Assembly: GCA_002753735.1 (NCBI GenBank)
Contig: PEAN01000001.1
Span: 81,040-144,289, forward strand
Length of the DNA stretch: 63,250 bases
From: Magnetococcales bacterium DCbin4
GTDB taxonomy: Bacteria; Pseudomonadota; Magnetococcia; Magnetococcales; UBA8363
Direction of reading: 5' to 3'
Shown: positions 35,321-44,292 of the stretch, one piece after another
Layout: each line of letters begins with the position of its first letter
How positions within the stretch are numbered: position 1 is the first letter of the stretch
Made by a program: the position numbers and the translations under genes
Notes under the pieces: generated by a model
Databases searched by the model: none
Told to the model about the DNA's origin: nothing
What the model saw: only the letters and a program-made list of their open reading frames with translations

Positions 35321-36556
35321 ATGAAAATCGGCATCAACGGGATGGGACGCATTGGGAAACTGTCTGTATGGAACCAGGTTGCCAAAAAACATTTTTCCGA
35401 AATTGTCGTCAATGTTGGCCGTGAAGTCGGTCGTGGATTGCAGGATTTGCTGCAAACCATTGAAAAAGACAGCACGTTTGGCCATATCGGTGTTTGGCTT
35501 CATGGATATGGCGGTGGCCGGGTGATTGAAAACATGAATGAAGCGGAAGGAACCGCCACCATTGATGGCGTTCCCGTCCGCTTTCTGCGCACCCACCGCA
35601 ATCCCAGGGAAGTTCAATGGCGGCAACATGGGGTGTCGTTGGTGGTGGATTGTACCGGGGTGTTCATGGATCCTACGACTGCCGCCAACCAATCCGGTGG
35701 GGCGTTACGGGGGCATTTGGAAGCGGGGGCGACCAAGGTGATCCTGTCGGCCCCCTTCAAGATTAAAAACAAGGGGCAACCCATGCCGCCCGATGCCCTG
35801 ACGGTCGTCCTGGGGATCAATGATGCCGATCTGGATCCGGGTCGCCATTCGGTCATTTCCGGGGCTTCCTGTACCACGACCTGTCTGGCCTTCATGATGA
35901 AACCATTGCTCGATCATTTTGGGGCCGGTCGCATTCTTTCCGCTTCCATGGTGACGGTTCACGCTGCAACCCCGAGCCAAAAGGTGCTGGATGCGGTTCC
36001 CAAGGCGGGGGCGACCGATTTGCGCAAGACCCGCAGTGTCATGAACAATATCATTCTCACCACCACCGGTGCTGCCAATACCTTGCGTCTGGTATTGCCT
36101 GAAATGGCCCACATTGGTTTCATGGCGGAATCGGTGCGTATCCCGACCTCGACCGGATCCTTGATTGTGCTCAACGTCAATCTGCAATCGGAGAACAAGG
36201 AAAAACCGATTGATCGTGAGCAGATCCTTGAAGTATACCGCCAGGCGGCCCAGGGGGTTCACAGCGCCTATCTGGAATATTCCGATGAGCAGAACGTCTC
36301 TTCCGACATCATCGGCTATCCTCGAAAAGCGGCGGTCATCGAAGCTCAGGAAACCCATACCCGGACCGGTTTCGTCTCCATCGATCCGCGTCGCATCGAA
36401 GGATTGGGACAGGACGCTTTAGGCGCCATCGGTAGCCGTTCCCTGGAGATCCCCGTGACCCAGGCGACGATCTTCGGATGGTACGATAATGAATTGGGAA
36501 GCTATGCCCATCTTTTGGGGGATTTGACCATCCGCATCGCGCGACAGATGGTGTGA
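35321..36556 (+). CDS. gap: Divergent glyceraldehyde-3-phosphate dehydrogenase
   Basis: Phosphorylating GAPDH-type enzyme of central carbon metabolism, 411 residues against the usual 330-340. Rossmann start INGMGRIGKLSV, catalytic cysteine in SGASCTTTCLAF, catalytic-type histidine in MVTVHAATPSQK, and GWYDNELGSYAHL near the end are recognisable. Differences from the standard type: CTTT instead of CTTN, no classical IND after the first strand, and an insertion around residues 30-70 and 240-260. It may belong to a separate GAPDH subgroup. ATG follows GGAG. The next gene starts 47 bases later. Confidence 0.85.
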   Translation: MKIGINGMGRIGKLSVWNQVAKKHFSEIVVNVGREVGRGLQDLLQTIEKDSTFGHIGVWLHGYGGGRVIENMNEAEGTATIDGVPVRFLRTHRNPREVQWRQHGVSLVVDCTGVFMDPTTAANQSGGALRGHLEAGATKVILSAPFKIKNKGQPMPPDALTVVLGINDADLDPGRHSVISGASCTTTCLAFMMKPLLDHFGAGRILSASMVTVHAATPSQKVLDAVPKAGATDLRKTRSVMNNIILTTTGAANTLRLVLPEMAHIGFMAESVRIPTSTGSLIVLNVNLQSENKEKPIDREQILEVYRQAAQGVHSAYLEYSDEQNVSSDIIGYPRKAAVIEAQETHTRTGFVSIDPRRIEGLGQDALGAIGSRSLEIPVTQATIFGWYDNELGSYAHLLGDLTIRIARQMV

Positions 36557-36602
36557 CGGCGTCTCCCGTGTGGAGGCAAAACGGTTGGACGACAGAGGAC
36601 CA

Positions 36603-37271
36603 ATGGCAGACGAAGACGAAAAAGCAAAAAAATTACTTTCCATCATTCTCAGGGCCGATGGCAGTTTGCGTTATGATCGCATGACCCGGGGGCAGTTGGA
36701 GAACATGTTGGATCAGGAGGTGTTGGAAGATTCCGGGGTGGAAGAAGTGGTGGATCTGGCTGAACAGGGAACCTTCAATCCATTGCGGGAAGCGTTGGGT
36801 TCGGTCGGGCCTGATTTTTTTCCCCGTTCCAGTCAGGCCATCGCGCGCACCCTGAAGACACCGGCCATTGAGAACAGCCGTTTTGCCATTCCTCTGGCGC
36901 GTGCGCTGCAACAGACGCTCCATGACCTTGAAAATCGTTTGCCCAGTGCCATCCAGGCGCAACGCCTGGCAACCGATGATGGGGGCAATGCCAAGCTGTT
37001 GTTGGACATCATGGATCTGGAAACTTCATGTTTGTGTGAACATGGTGATGAACGTGGCCGTGAACAATGCCGCAACCGTTTTTGGAAATTGTGGGAATTC
37101 GCCTGGGCACGACGTATTTTCGAACCGGATGATTCGGTGATTGAAATTCTTGAAAAGCTCTATTCGGACAATATGTTCCTGGAGATTCGTTCGGGAAAGC
37201 GGCGGGCATTGAAGCCACCCGGGGGGATGCGTGATCCCAGGTTGGAGGATGAAGGGATCAAACGCGGGTAA
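36603..37271 (+). CDS. Hypothetical acidic protein
   Basis: Protein of 222 residues, not recognised. Starts MADEDEKAKKLLSIILRADG, is rich in charged helices, and has two cysteines in ETSCLCEHGDERGREQC. No signal peptide or membrane segment. ATG 36603 follows GAGGA; the upstream GTG at 36570 is less likely. It lies 47 bases after the GAPDH gene in the same direction, so it may be cotranscribed. Confidence 0.65.
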   Translation: MADEDEKAKKLLSIILRADGSLRYDRMTRGQLENMLDQEVLEDSGVEEVVDLAEQGTFNPLREALGSVGPDFFPRSSQAIARTLKTPAIENSRFAIPLARALQQTLHDLENRLPSAIQAQRLATDDGGNAKLLLDIMDLETSCLCEHGDERGREQCRNRFWKLWEFAWARRIFEPDDSVIEILEKLYSDNMFLEIRSGKRRALKPPGGMRDPRLEDEGIKRG

Positions 37272-37288
37272 CCCAATGACCTTGAACA

Positions 37289-39172
37289 TCAGGGCGTCGT
37301 TGGTAATGATGAATTCGAATGGGTGTCATTGATGAACCAACCTGCATACCAGGCTTGAGGATGCAGACTTTTTTCCGCGGTGGCGAAAAGACAACGCCCT
37401 TTGGGTGGCTCCAGATATTGGGGGGTGGCGGAAAGATGGGCCATCAGCGTCAGCGTTTCACCGGTCTGGAAGGACCAGAATACGTGAAATGATCCCGTGG
37501 AATCGCGGCTTTTACGTGTTGGTCGTCCCAACCCTTGACGGACACGTGGCCAGATCTCCTTCTTCCTTATTTTGATCAAATATTTGTGTAAATCGAGCCA
37601 TTCCTGGTGTGATGGTTTGCATGCTTCATCCCAGTCCAGTTTGGAAGCCATGAATGTTTCGCTCCGGGTGGGATCGGGAAATGGGGGTGGGGGCTGGGTC
37701 GGGGTCAGATTGAAAAAATGAATGAACTCACGTCTGCGACCGGTGATGATCGATGGTTGCAGGCGGGGTTCCAGGTCGGAAAAAAAATAAAATGGTTTGA
37801 GACTGCCCCATTCCTGTCCCATGAACAGCATGGGGGGATGTGGTGCCAGCATGAAAAGAACGGTGAGTGCCCGCATGATTTCGGGATGGGCCAGGGCGTG
37901 CAATCGTTCTCCCTGGGGACGATTGCCCGTTTGATCATGGTTTTGCAGAAAATTGACAAAACATTCAGGTGGCAGGTGTGCGCTTGGATTGCCACGTTTT
38001 TTTCTGTAGTAGTGTGAAAATTCGCCTTGAAATGAAAATCCCTCCTCAAGACAACGACTTAAATGGGTGATGGGATCGGAGTGGAAATCACCATAATATC
38101 CTTGATTTTCGCACGTCGCCAAAACATGGGCGCTGTGATGGAAATCATCATTCCATTGCGCACGGCCACCCGAATAATGTCCGTCGGTCCCGGGTGTCAG
38201 GAATCGGGTGGCATTGTCGCCATGTTCCAACACCAGATGGATATGACGCCCTTGTCCCGGTCCTGCGGCAACCTGCTCATTCAATTCGTCCATGAAGTGG
38301 GTTGCTGAATGGTCACTGATGGCTTGGACCGCGTCGAGACGCAGACCGTCGAAGTGGAATTCTTCCAGCCAGTAGAGGGCATTGTCGATAAAAAAGCGTC
38401 GTACCCAGCCGCTTTGTCTGCCATCAAAATTGAGGGCGTTGCCCCAGGGGGTATGACGATGGCGGTGGAAAAACGCGGGGGCGTAGCCATGCAGATAATT
38501 CCCTTCAGGACCAAAATGGTTGTACACCACATCCAGCAACACCATCATCCCGCGTGCATGGGCTTGTTGCACCAGATTTTTCAGTGCATCGGGGTGACCG
38601 TACCGGGCACAGGGGGCAAACATGGCAACCCCGTCATATCCCCAACCAAAACGTCCGGGAAAATCGGCCAAAGGCATGAGTTCCAGGGCGGTGATGCCCA
38701 GTTGTGCCAGGGCATCCAATTTTTGCGTGACGCCGTCGAAGGTTCCTTCGGGACTGAATGTTCCAACATGTACTTCATAAATGATGGCTTCATGCCAGGG
38801 TCGTCCGCGCCAGTGGCCATCCTGCCAGGGAAAAGAGGCGGGATCGATGACCTGACTGTCGCCATGGACGCTTTCGGGTTGATGGCGTGAGGCGGGGTCG
38901 GGGACGGAATCCGTGTCGTTGATCAGGTAGCGGTAGCGGGTTCCGGCAGGGGCAAAGGTTTCCAGGGAATACCAGCCATCCTTTTGCCGATTCAGGGTGA
39001 GGGGGGGGAGGGGCCGGACATCGGGGTCATCGTGGGAGCGGATCAAATGGACCGATTGCGCCCGGGGTGCCCAAAGATTGAATCGGGTCTTTCCGTTGGA
39101 CAGGGGAAGGGCACCAAAACGCATCTCGTATCGGCGTGAAATTTTCTCGCTGGTTCCATCTCCTGATTCCAT
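37289..39172 (-). CDS. treZ: Malto-oligosyltrehalose trehalohydrolase TreZ
   Basis: Glycosidase of the TreY/TreZ route that releases trehalose from maltooligosyl trehalose. An N-terminal CBM48-like domain (RFNLWAPRAQSVHLI) precedes a GH13 barrel: DVVYNHFGPEGNYL, nucleophile region FDGLRLDAVQAI, acid region HLVLEHGDNATRF, and FLQNHDQTGNR with the third acidic residue. The HDQTGNR form and overall pattern distinguish TreZ from GlgB. ATG 39172 has GAGGGGA close by; the TTG at 39220 is not used. No treY is next to it in the window. Confidence 0.9.
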   Translation of the reverse strand: MESGDGTSEKISRRYEMRFGALPLSNGKTRFNLWAPRAQSVHLIRSHDDPDVRPLPPLTLNRQKDGWYSLETFAPAGTRYRYLINDTDSVPDPASRHQPESVHGDSQVIDPASFPWQDGHWRGRPWHEAIIYEVHVGTFSPEGTFDGVTQKLDALAQLGITALELMPLADFPGRFGWGYDGVAMFAPCARYGHPDALKNLVQQAHARGMMVLLDVVYNHFGPEGNYLHGYAPAFFHRHRHTPWGNALNFDGRQSGWVRRFFIDNALYWLEEFHFDGLRLDAVQAISDHSATHFMDELNEQVAAGPGQGRHIHLVLEHGDNATRFLTPGTDGHYSGGRAQWNDDFHHSAHVLATCENQGYYGDFHSDPITHLSRCLEEGFSFQGEFSHYYRKKRGNPSAHLPPECFVNFLQNHDQTGNRPQGERLHALAHPEIMRALTVLFMLAPHPPMLFMGQEWGSLKPFYFFSDLEPRLQPSIITGRRREFIHFFNLTPTQPPPPFPDPTRSETFMASKLDWDEACKPSHQEWLDLHKYLIKIRKKEIWPRVRQGLGRPTRKSRDSTGSFHVFWSFQTGETLTLMAHLSATPQYLEPPKGRCLFATAEKSLHPQAWYAGWFINDTHSNSSLPTTP

Positions 39173-39323
39173 GTTCCCCTCAATCGTATCTTTTGATTGG
39201 CAGATCTTTTTGTTCGGCAAAGAATCGCTGACAATTTACCAATCCATTGCGAATTTCATGCTCGGCGCGGTTCAATGTTCCAATATTCCTGAAACCACGT
39301 CTGCCATGTGAAGGACACGGACT

Positions 39324-39950
39324 TCATTGCGTTGGATGGTTGGGGTTTTGAGCATGGATGGAGCGTACCACATCAAGAAAATGATTTTCGACCCGATGAA
39401 TGGCAAAACCGGCACGATCCAGATTGTTCAGGGTGTCGCGGTTCATTTCAGGACCGAACGTGCGACTGATGGGCGTCATCAGATGCAGCATCAGATTGAA
39501 TGGAAAGATGCGGCTACCGGTATGTTCGAACATGAACAGGAATCCACCCGGTTTTAACACCCGGCGTATTTCCTTCAGACCCGCCACCGGGTCGGGGACG
39601 GAGCAAAAGGTGCATGAAGTGAATACCTGATCGAAGCGGCCATCCCCGAAGGTCATGGCGGTGGCATCCATTTCCTGCAATTCCAGGTGTCCGTTGTATT
39701 TTTTTGCCCGCACCGCTGCCCGTTCCAACATTTTTGGACTGATATCGATGGCGGTGATGGTTTTTCCCCGGGGGAAGCAGGGAAAATCAAGGCCCGTCCC
39801 CGCTGCCATGAACAGGATTTCCCCTTCCATGCGGGCAAAAAGGGCCTTTTTGGACGGTGCCCATCTTTTTTCGGTACCCCATGCGGCGCTGAGGTCGAAA
39901 AAGGTGGCGGCTCGATCCCATTTGTCTCTGGTCTGGGTGTCAGGGACCAT
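39324..39950 (-). CDS. Class I SAM-dependent methyltransferase
   Basis: Protein of 208 residues with SAM motif I ILFMAAGTGLDFPCF, acidic loop TAIDISPKMLERAA, and motif EIRRVLKPGGFLFMFEH, as in UbiE-like and small-molecule or phospholipid methyltransferases. Substrate unknown. Its start overlaps the end of the small membrane protein gene by 11 bases, so it is the third gene of an operon. Confidence 0.85.
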   Translation of the reverse strand: MVPDTQTRDKWDRAATFFDLSAAWGTEKRWAPSKKALFARMEGEILFMAAGTGLDFPCFPRGKTITAIDISPKMLERAAVRAKKYNGHLELQEMDATAMTFGDGRFDQVFTSCTFCSVPDPVAGLKEIRRVLKPGGFLFMFEHTGSRIFPFNLMLHLMTPISRTFGPEMNRDTLNNLDRAGFAIHRVENHFLDVVRSIHAQNPNHPTQ

Positions 39951-40314
39951 GGATGCCTCCGATTCTCCAATGAATCAGGGTGGTCCAAAGGAATGCCAGC
40001 AGCCCGGAAACGATCCCCACCGCTCCAACTCCGGGGGGATCCAGCCAGTCCATGGCCAATCCCATTCCTGCCAGCATGCCTGCAAGTTTTCCTGCAAGCA
40101 TGACTGGCAACATCACCTCCATGGCACCAAAAAATGGGATGAAGACGAACGAGATCGCCATCCCCGTCAACATGCCAAGGACCATCCCCCCCACCATGGC
40201 CAGCATCATGGATCCTTCCCATGGGATCCAATGCGATACCATGCGTGCGGCGAGCCAGCCGCTGACACAGGTCGCAATCAGGTCACCCACGATGAAGTAG
40301 GGGCGTGTTTCCAT
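39940..40314 (-). CDS. Small multi-pass membrane protein
   Basis: Protein of 124 residues with three or four membrane helices rich in Gly and Met (MLAMVGGMVLGMLTGMAISF, MLAGKLAGMLAGMGLAM, GIVSGLLAFLWTTLI). Not recognised. The start at ATG 40314 overlaps the stop of the upstream small gene, and its end overlaps the methyltransferase gene. The helix pattern with GxxxG repeats suggests tight helix packing. Function unknown. Confidence 0.7.
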   Translation of the reverse strand: METRPYFIVGDLIATCVSGWLAARMVSHWIPWEGSMMLAMVGGMVLGMLTGMAISFVFIPFFGAMEVMLPVMLAGKLAGMLAGMGLAMDWLDPPGVGAVGIVSGLLAFLWTTLIHWRIGGIHGP

Positions 40315-40655
40315 CAAATTGCCTGTGGGAAGACCGGTTCAGAGGGTTGATGGCTCATACGGCGAAATTCTGCCTTCTCCAGTTGCGGCCACCTTTTCCC
40401 CAGACGGATGAACGTCGGTTGATCGTAACATCCGCGTGTGTTCAGGGCATCGCACAGGCGGCCGCGATTGATTTTTGGCAACAACTGTTCGGTCAAGGTT
40501 TCAAAAGGATTATCCAAATTTTCTGGGGTTGCGCGGATAAAGCCATATTCCACCATTTCGCCAAATTCAGCAGGCGTCAAGATTCCAATGAAGCGAGATG
40601 GCATCTCTGACCGGGTGAATTGGGTATGAGTCTGTTTTTCCAAACGATTAGGCAT
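40314..40655 (-). CDS. Hypothetical protein
   Basis: Protein of 113 residues, not recognised. Contains FIGILTPAEFGEMVEYGFIR and LLPKINRGRLCDALNTRGCYD, with no signal or membrane segment. The ATG has AAGGAG at 6 bases, a strong ribosome site, and its stop overlaps the next gene's ATG. It heads a three-gene operon with the membrane protein and the methyltransferase. The 160 bases upstream hold no gene. Confidence 0.65.
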   Translation of the reverse strand: MPNRLEKQTHTQFTRSEMPSRFIGILTPAEFGEMVEYGFIRATPENLDNPFETLTEQLLPKINRGRLCDALNTRGCYDQPTFIRLGKRWPQLEKAEFRRMSHQPSEPVFPQAI

Positions 40656-40815
40656 GGACGTCTCCTTGGACTTGATGAAAAATCTTTCTTAGTCAATCAA
40701 AGGGCGTGCCAACAGAGCGGCGGTGAAGGTCATATCGCTTGTGCCAGCGGGATGATGGGTGCAATATCGGTCCGATCGGTAAGGTGTCACCATTGAAACG
40801 TGAAGAGGAATGGTC

Positions 40816-41352
40816 ATGATCTGGTTATTCAAAAAAATGTCAGGGGGGGGACCGCAGCCACCAAGGGCTTCGGTCCGGGAACTGTTCTGGTCCTGGTGCG
40901 GTGCCTTTTTGGGGATTGGATGTGTTGCGCTGCTGCACGAAAAATGGTTCGTCGCTCATGACCTGATTTTGATCATCGGTTCCTTCGGCGCTTCGGCAGT
41001 ATTGATTTATGGTGCCATCACTTCGCCCTTGGCCCAGCCGCGCAATCTGTTGGGGGGGCATCTGGTGTCGGGGATGGTGGGGGTGGCGGTGTTTCAATTG
41101 GGGGGACAGATCCCCTGGTTGGCGGCGGCTCTGGCGGTGTCGCTGTCGATCGTCGCCATGCAGATCACACGGACGCTTCATCCTCCAGGAGGGGCCACTG
41201 CTCTGATTGCCATCATCGGTTCGGATCAGATTCATGCCTTGGGTTGGCTTTATCCTTTGGTGCCCGCTTTTTCCGGGGCACTGATTTTGCTGTTGGTTGC
41301 GCTCCTGGTCAACAATCATGCCTCAGACCGCCGTTATCCCCTGTTTTGGTAG
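40816..41352 (+). CDS. HPP family integral membrane protein
   Basis: Protein of 178 residues with four to five membrane helices and the HPP-family signatures FGASAVLIYGAITSPLAQPR, NLLGGHLVSGMVG and HPPGGATAL. Family members in cyanobacteria and plants have been linked to nitrite transport; the role here is unknown. ATG 40816 has AGAGGA at 6 bases; ATG 40810 lies too close to that site. Single gene, followed by the repeat array. Confidence 0.83.
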   Translation: MIWLFKKMSGGGPQPPRASVRELFWSWCGAFLGIGCVALLHEKWFVAHDLILIIGSFGASAVLIYGAITSPLAQPRNLLGGHLVSGMVGVAVFQLGGQIPWLAAALAVSLSIVAMQITRTLHPPGGATALIAIIGSDQIHALGWLYPLVPAFSGALILLLVALLVNNHASDRRYPLFW

Positions 41353-41396
41353 GATGGGTTGGTGACGGACTGGATGCCCTTCGGGCACGACAAATC

Positions 41397-41640
41397 CATA
41401 ACCTTGGGGGACTTCGTCCCCAAACCCCCTGTGGGAGATGTAAAGTCAAAGTCAAAACCTTGGGGGACTTCGTCCCCCAAACCCCCTGTGGGGGATATAA
41501 AAACCAAAACCAAAAACGAAAACAAAACCTTGGGGGACTTCGTCCCCCAAACCCCCTGTGGGGGATGTAAAACCAAAATCAAAGTCAAAATCAAAGTCAA
41601 AACCCTGGGGGCAATCCCCCAGACCCCTTTTTTTTCTTAA
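41397..41640. repeat. Amplified palindromic repeat array (copy 4)
   Basis: Three tandem units of about 55-75 bases read CCTTGGGGGACTTCGTCCCC then AACCCCCTGTGGGGG(G)AT, each followed by A-rich runs of AAAGTCAAAG or AAACCAAAAC. A last unit is the ordinary right arm CCCTGGGGGCAATCCCCCAG with CCCCTTTTTTTT. Each unit forms a GGGGGAC-TTC-GTCCCCC hairpin and a CCCCC-TGT-GGGGG hairpin. It fills the 328-base gap between the convergent HPP and lpxK genes; no gene is present. Confidence 0.85.
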
Positions 41641-41680
41641 TAATGATGACAAAAACGACGTATCCCAAACTGGGTGTGGT

Positions 41681-42820
41681 TTAAGGAAATGGGGTATCGG
41701 GAATGGCATCCTGACCATTCTTTTTGATCATGAACACCAAATGTTCCAGCCGTTGCAACAGCCATGAGGGTGGATGAGGAAAACGAATGCCGACAGCCAG
41801 GGCAAACAAGGGTGGCGTGGTGACACCGACATGGATTTTGACCAAATCCTTCTGGGTGGTGACCAGTGCCGTCGCTCCCAGAATGTGGGCCTTGGTTGCC
41901 AATGATCGCCATTGTTCAGACGTGATTGCATGATGGTCGGGAAAAATTTCAAAATCAACCAGATCCAACGATAAATCACGCAAGACCATACGAAAACTTT
42001 CCGGTTGACCAATGCCGCAAAACGCCAATACCTTTCGGTGTCGCAAGGTATCCAGGGGATGTTGGACACCCTTGGCGGCCTCGATCCAATGCAACGGTTC
42101 ATGATGGCAGTGGGCAATGGGGATTCCAGGGGCATGGCGCTGAATCATGACTCCGGCGGCGACGGGATCAAACTCGTTCCCGGCACGGGTGAAAATGATG
42201 CCATCGGCCCGGCCAATGGCCCGGGGGAACTCCCGCAGGACCCCTCCCGGAAGGATGCGACCATTGCCCCAGGGGTGCCGGGCATCCAACAACACCAGAT
42301 CCAGATCGCGGTAGACCGGTACCTGTTGAAAACCATCGTCCATGAGAATGAGCCGACACCCCAGATGATGGGTGGCATGGTGGATGAGGCGACGACGGTC
42401 AGGTCCGGTCAAAACGACGGCCCCAGGCAGTTCCTGGGCCAGAAGTACCGCTTCATCCGCAGCCTCCGGGGCATCGAGGATCCTTTGTTCCCGATTTGCC
42501 ACCAGGGTGATGGGGGCTCGGGAACGTTGGCGATAACCCCGGCTGACGATGGCCAAAGGGATGCCCCGGTCGAGAAAGTAACGCCCCAGCCAGGCAACCA
42601 TCGGGGTTTTGCCCGTGCCGCCCGCCGTCAGATTGCCGACACTGATGACCGGACATGCCCCTTGCCATCGCGTCAACCATCCCCGCCGATAGAGGTGCGT
42701 TCTTCCCGCCTGAACCCAACCATATCCCACACCTGCCATTCCGAGCAGGTTGAGAAAAGTTCGTTCCATCCAGCCACGGGGCGGGCAACGCCCTTCAAGC
42801 AGCGGGATCAATCGGCGCAT
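41681..42820 (-). CDS. lpxK: Tetraacyldisaccharide 4'-kinase LpxK
   Basis: Phosphorylates the lipid A disaccharide at the 4' position at the inner membrane. The P-loop VISVGNLTAGGTGKTPMVAW is the family hallmark; RLILMDDGFQQ and GGVLREFP also fit. The N-terminal segment FLNLLGMAGVGYGWV probably associates with the membrane. 379 residues is slightly longer than E. coli LpxK. ATG 42820 is preferred over 42835. It overlaps the end of waaA by 26 bases, so both belong to one lipid A-Kdo operon. Confidence 0.93.
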   Translation of the reverse strand: MRRLIPLLEGRCPPRGWMERTFLNLLGMAGVGYGWVQAGRTHLYRRGWLTRWQGACPVISVGNLTAGGTGKTPMVAWLGRYFLDRGIPLAIVSRGYRQRSRAPITLVANREQRILDAPEAADEAVLLAQELPGAVVLTGPDRRRLIHHATHHLGCRLILMDDGFQQVPVYRDLDLVLLDARHPWGNGRILPGGVLREFPRAIGRADGIIFTRAGNEFDPVAAGVMIQRHAPGIPIAHCHHEPLHWIEAAKGVQHPLDTLRHRKVLAFCGIGQPESFRMVLRDLSLDLVDFEIFPDHHAITSEQWRSLATKAHILGATALVTTQKDLVKIHVGVTTPPLFALAVGIRFPHPPSWLLQRLEHLVFMIKKNGQDAIPDTPFP

Positions 42821-44093
42821 ACCCCTCTTCCTCAAGAATGGCGTTGATTTCCATCATCGTGCGCGTCAGGGCGCCCGCATTGGTTTCAACGACCCTGCGT
42901 GCCGCCTGGCCCATGGTTTCATGGGTTTGCGGTTCCTGGAGCCAGCGGGAAAACACTGAAAACAAATCTTCTTCATGTTCCACCCGCGCTGCACCACCCG
43001 CTTCCAGCAACAAACGGGATACATCCTTGAAATTGAAGGTGTGCGGGCCAAAAGCGGTGGGCAGCCCCCATGAAGCCGCTTCCAGCATGTTCTGTCCTCC
43101 ATGGGCAATGAGGCTGCCACCAACGAACACCAGATGCGCCAGGCGATAAATCCGTGTCAGCCAGCCGACTTGATCGACAAGCAATACCGGAGTTTCCCAG
43201 ACACCCCGGGATTGTGACAACGCTTGCACCGCCAATCCATGGTGTTGAATGAGCGTGGTCACCGCTGTGCCCCGTTCGGGATGACGGGGGACGATGATCA
43301 GGCGCAATGAAGGATGCTGTTGCACAAGCCGCCGGTAAACCTTGAGCACGACCTCTTCTTCCCCGGGATGGGTACTGGCGGCCAGGAGAATGGGTGTGTT
43401 TGGTTGACCGATCCGCCGTTCAAGTTCCGCCATGGCCTCCGCCGAAGGTCGGATCAGGGCCTGGTCATACTTGATGTTGCCTGAAACCCGAATCCGTTGC
43501 CTGGAAACCCCGATCGCCTCCATCCGGTCCGCATCCATTGCCGATTGCATGATGAACAGGCGGACGGGTGCCAGAAAACGGCGCATGAAAAAACGGATTC
43601 TGCGATAATTTTTAAAAGACCCTGGTGAGATCCGTCCGTTGATGATCACTACGGGAACTTTGAGGAGGGCGGCGGTGGCGAACAATCCCGGCCAAAGTTC
43701 CGTTTCCAGAATGATGATCAGGGTGGGACGGATCCGTTTCATGACCCGGCGGGTGATCCAGAGGAAATCGAGTGGGAGGTGGAAAATGAATGCCAGACCC
43801 GATATCTTGTCCTGTGCGATTTGGCGGCCCGTTTTGGTGACGGTGGAAAAGACTTGTTCACATTGAGGATGGCTTTTTTTCAAGGTATTGATCAATCCTT
43901 GGGCCGCAAGGGTCTCTCCGACACTTACGGCATGGATCCAAATACGTGGGGTGGCATCGCGTTGTGGAATTCCGAATCCCAACCGTTCCAACAGGGTGCC
44001 GCGATATTTGGGAGTGGTCCAATACCGCCAGATCCAATAGGGCAGCGTCACCAGGATGACCACGAACAGCAACAGGGAATAAATATGAATCAT
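42795..44093 (-). CDS. waaA: 3-deoxy-D-manno-octulosonic acid (Kdo) transferase WaaA
   Basis: Adds Kdo to lipid IVA at the inner membrane. An N-terminal membrane anchor (IYSLLLFVVILVTLPYWIW) precedes two GT-B halves: WIHAVSVGETLAA, ILETELWPGLFATA, STHPGEEEVVLKVYR, IVPRHPERG and GGSLIAHGGQNMLEAASWG are typical. 432 residues is near the family length. ATG 44093 is preferred; an upstream TTG at 44114 is unlikely. Upstream lies a half copy of the intergenic repeat. Confidence 0.93.
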   Translation of the reverse strand: MIHIYSLLLFVVILVTLPYWIWRYWTTPKYRGTLLERLGFGIPQRDATPRIWIHAVSVGETLAAQGLINTLKKSHPQCEQVFSTVTKTGRQIAQDKISGLAFIFHLPLDFLWITRRVMKRIRPTLIIILETELWPGLFATAALLKVPVVIINGRISPGSFKNYRRIRFFMRRFLAPVRLFIMQSAMDADRMEAIGVSRQRIRVSGNIKYDQALIRPSAEAMAELERRIGQPNTPILLAASTHPGEEEVVLKVYRRLVQQHPSLRLIIVPRHPERGTAVTTLIQHHGLAVQALSQSRGVWETPVLLVDQVGWLTRIYRLAHLVFVGGSLIAHGGQNMLEAASWGLPTAFGPHTFNFKDVSRLLLEAGGAARVEHEEDLFSVFSRWLQEPQTHETMGQAARRVVETNAGALTRTMMEINAILEEEGYAPIDPAA

Positions 44094-44119
44094 TGGCGGC
44101 GCGTATCGGAACAATAAAT

Positions 44120-44167
44120 GATCAAGAAAAAAAGGGGTCTGGGAGATTGCCCCCAGGGTTTTGGCTT
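44120..44167 (-). repeat. Intergenic palindromic repeat, copy 5 (left half)
   Basis: AAAAAAAGGGGTCTGGGAG, then ATTGCCCCCAGG, the left arm only, between the divergent waaA and glyQ genes. Here it cannot serve as a terminator for either gene, which argues that the repeat spreads as a sequence element. Confidence 0.7.
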
Positions 44168-44292
44168 TGGGCCTTCATGGCCACGGATGGTGCAGGACGA
44201 CTTTTTCATCCCCATGCAGGGTGCCGCTTGACACCATTGTTGTCCAGCGGGATTATCTGAACCATCAAAAAAAATTCAAGCGGAGTGTATCT

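Noticed and set aside
41397-41640. Hairpin array considered as a CRISPR array
   Set aside because: Units vary in length, the intervals are A-rich microrepeats rather than unique spacers, and no cas genes are present.
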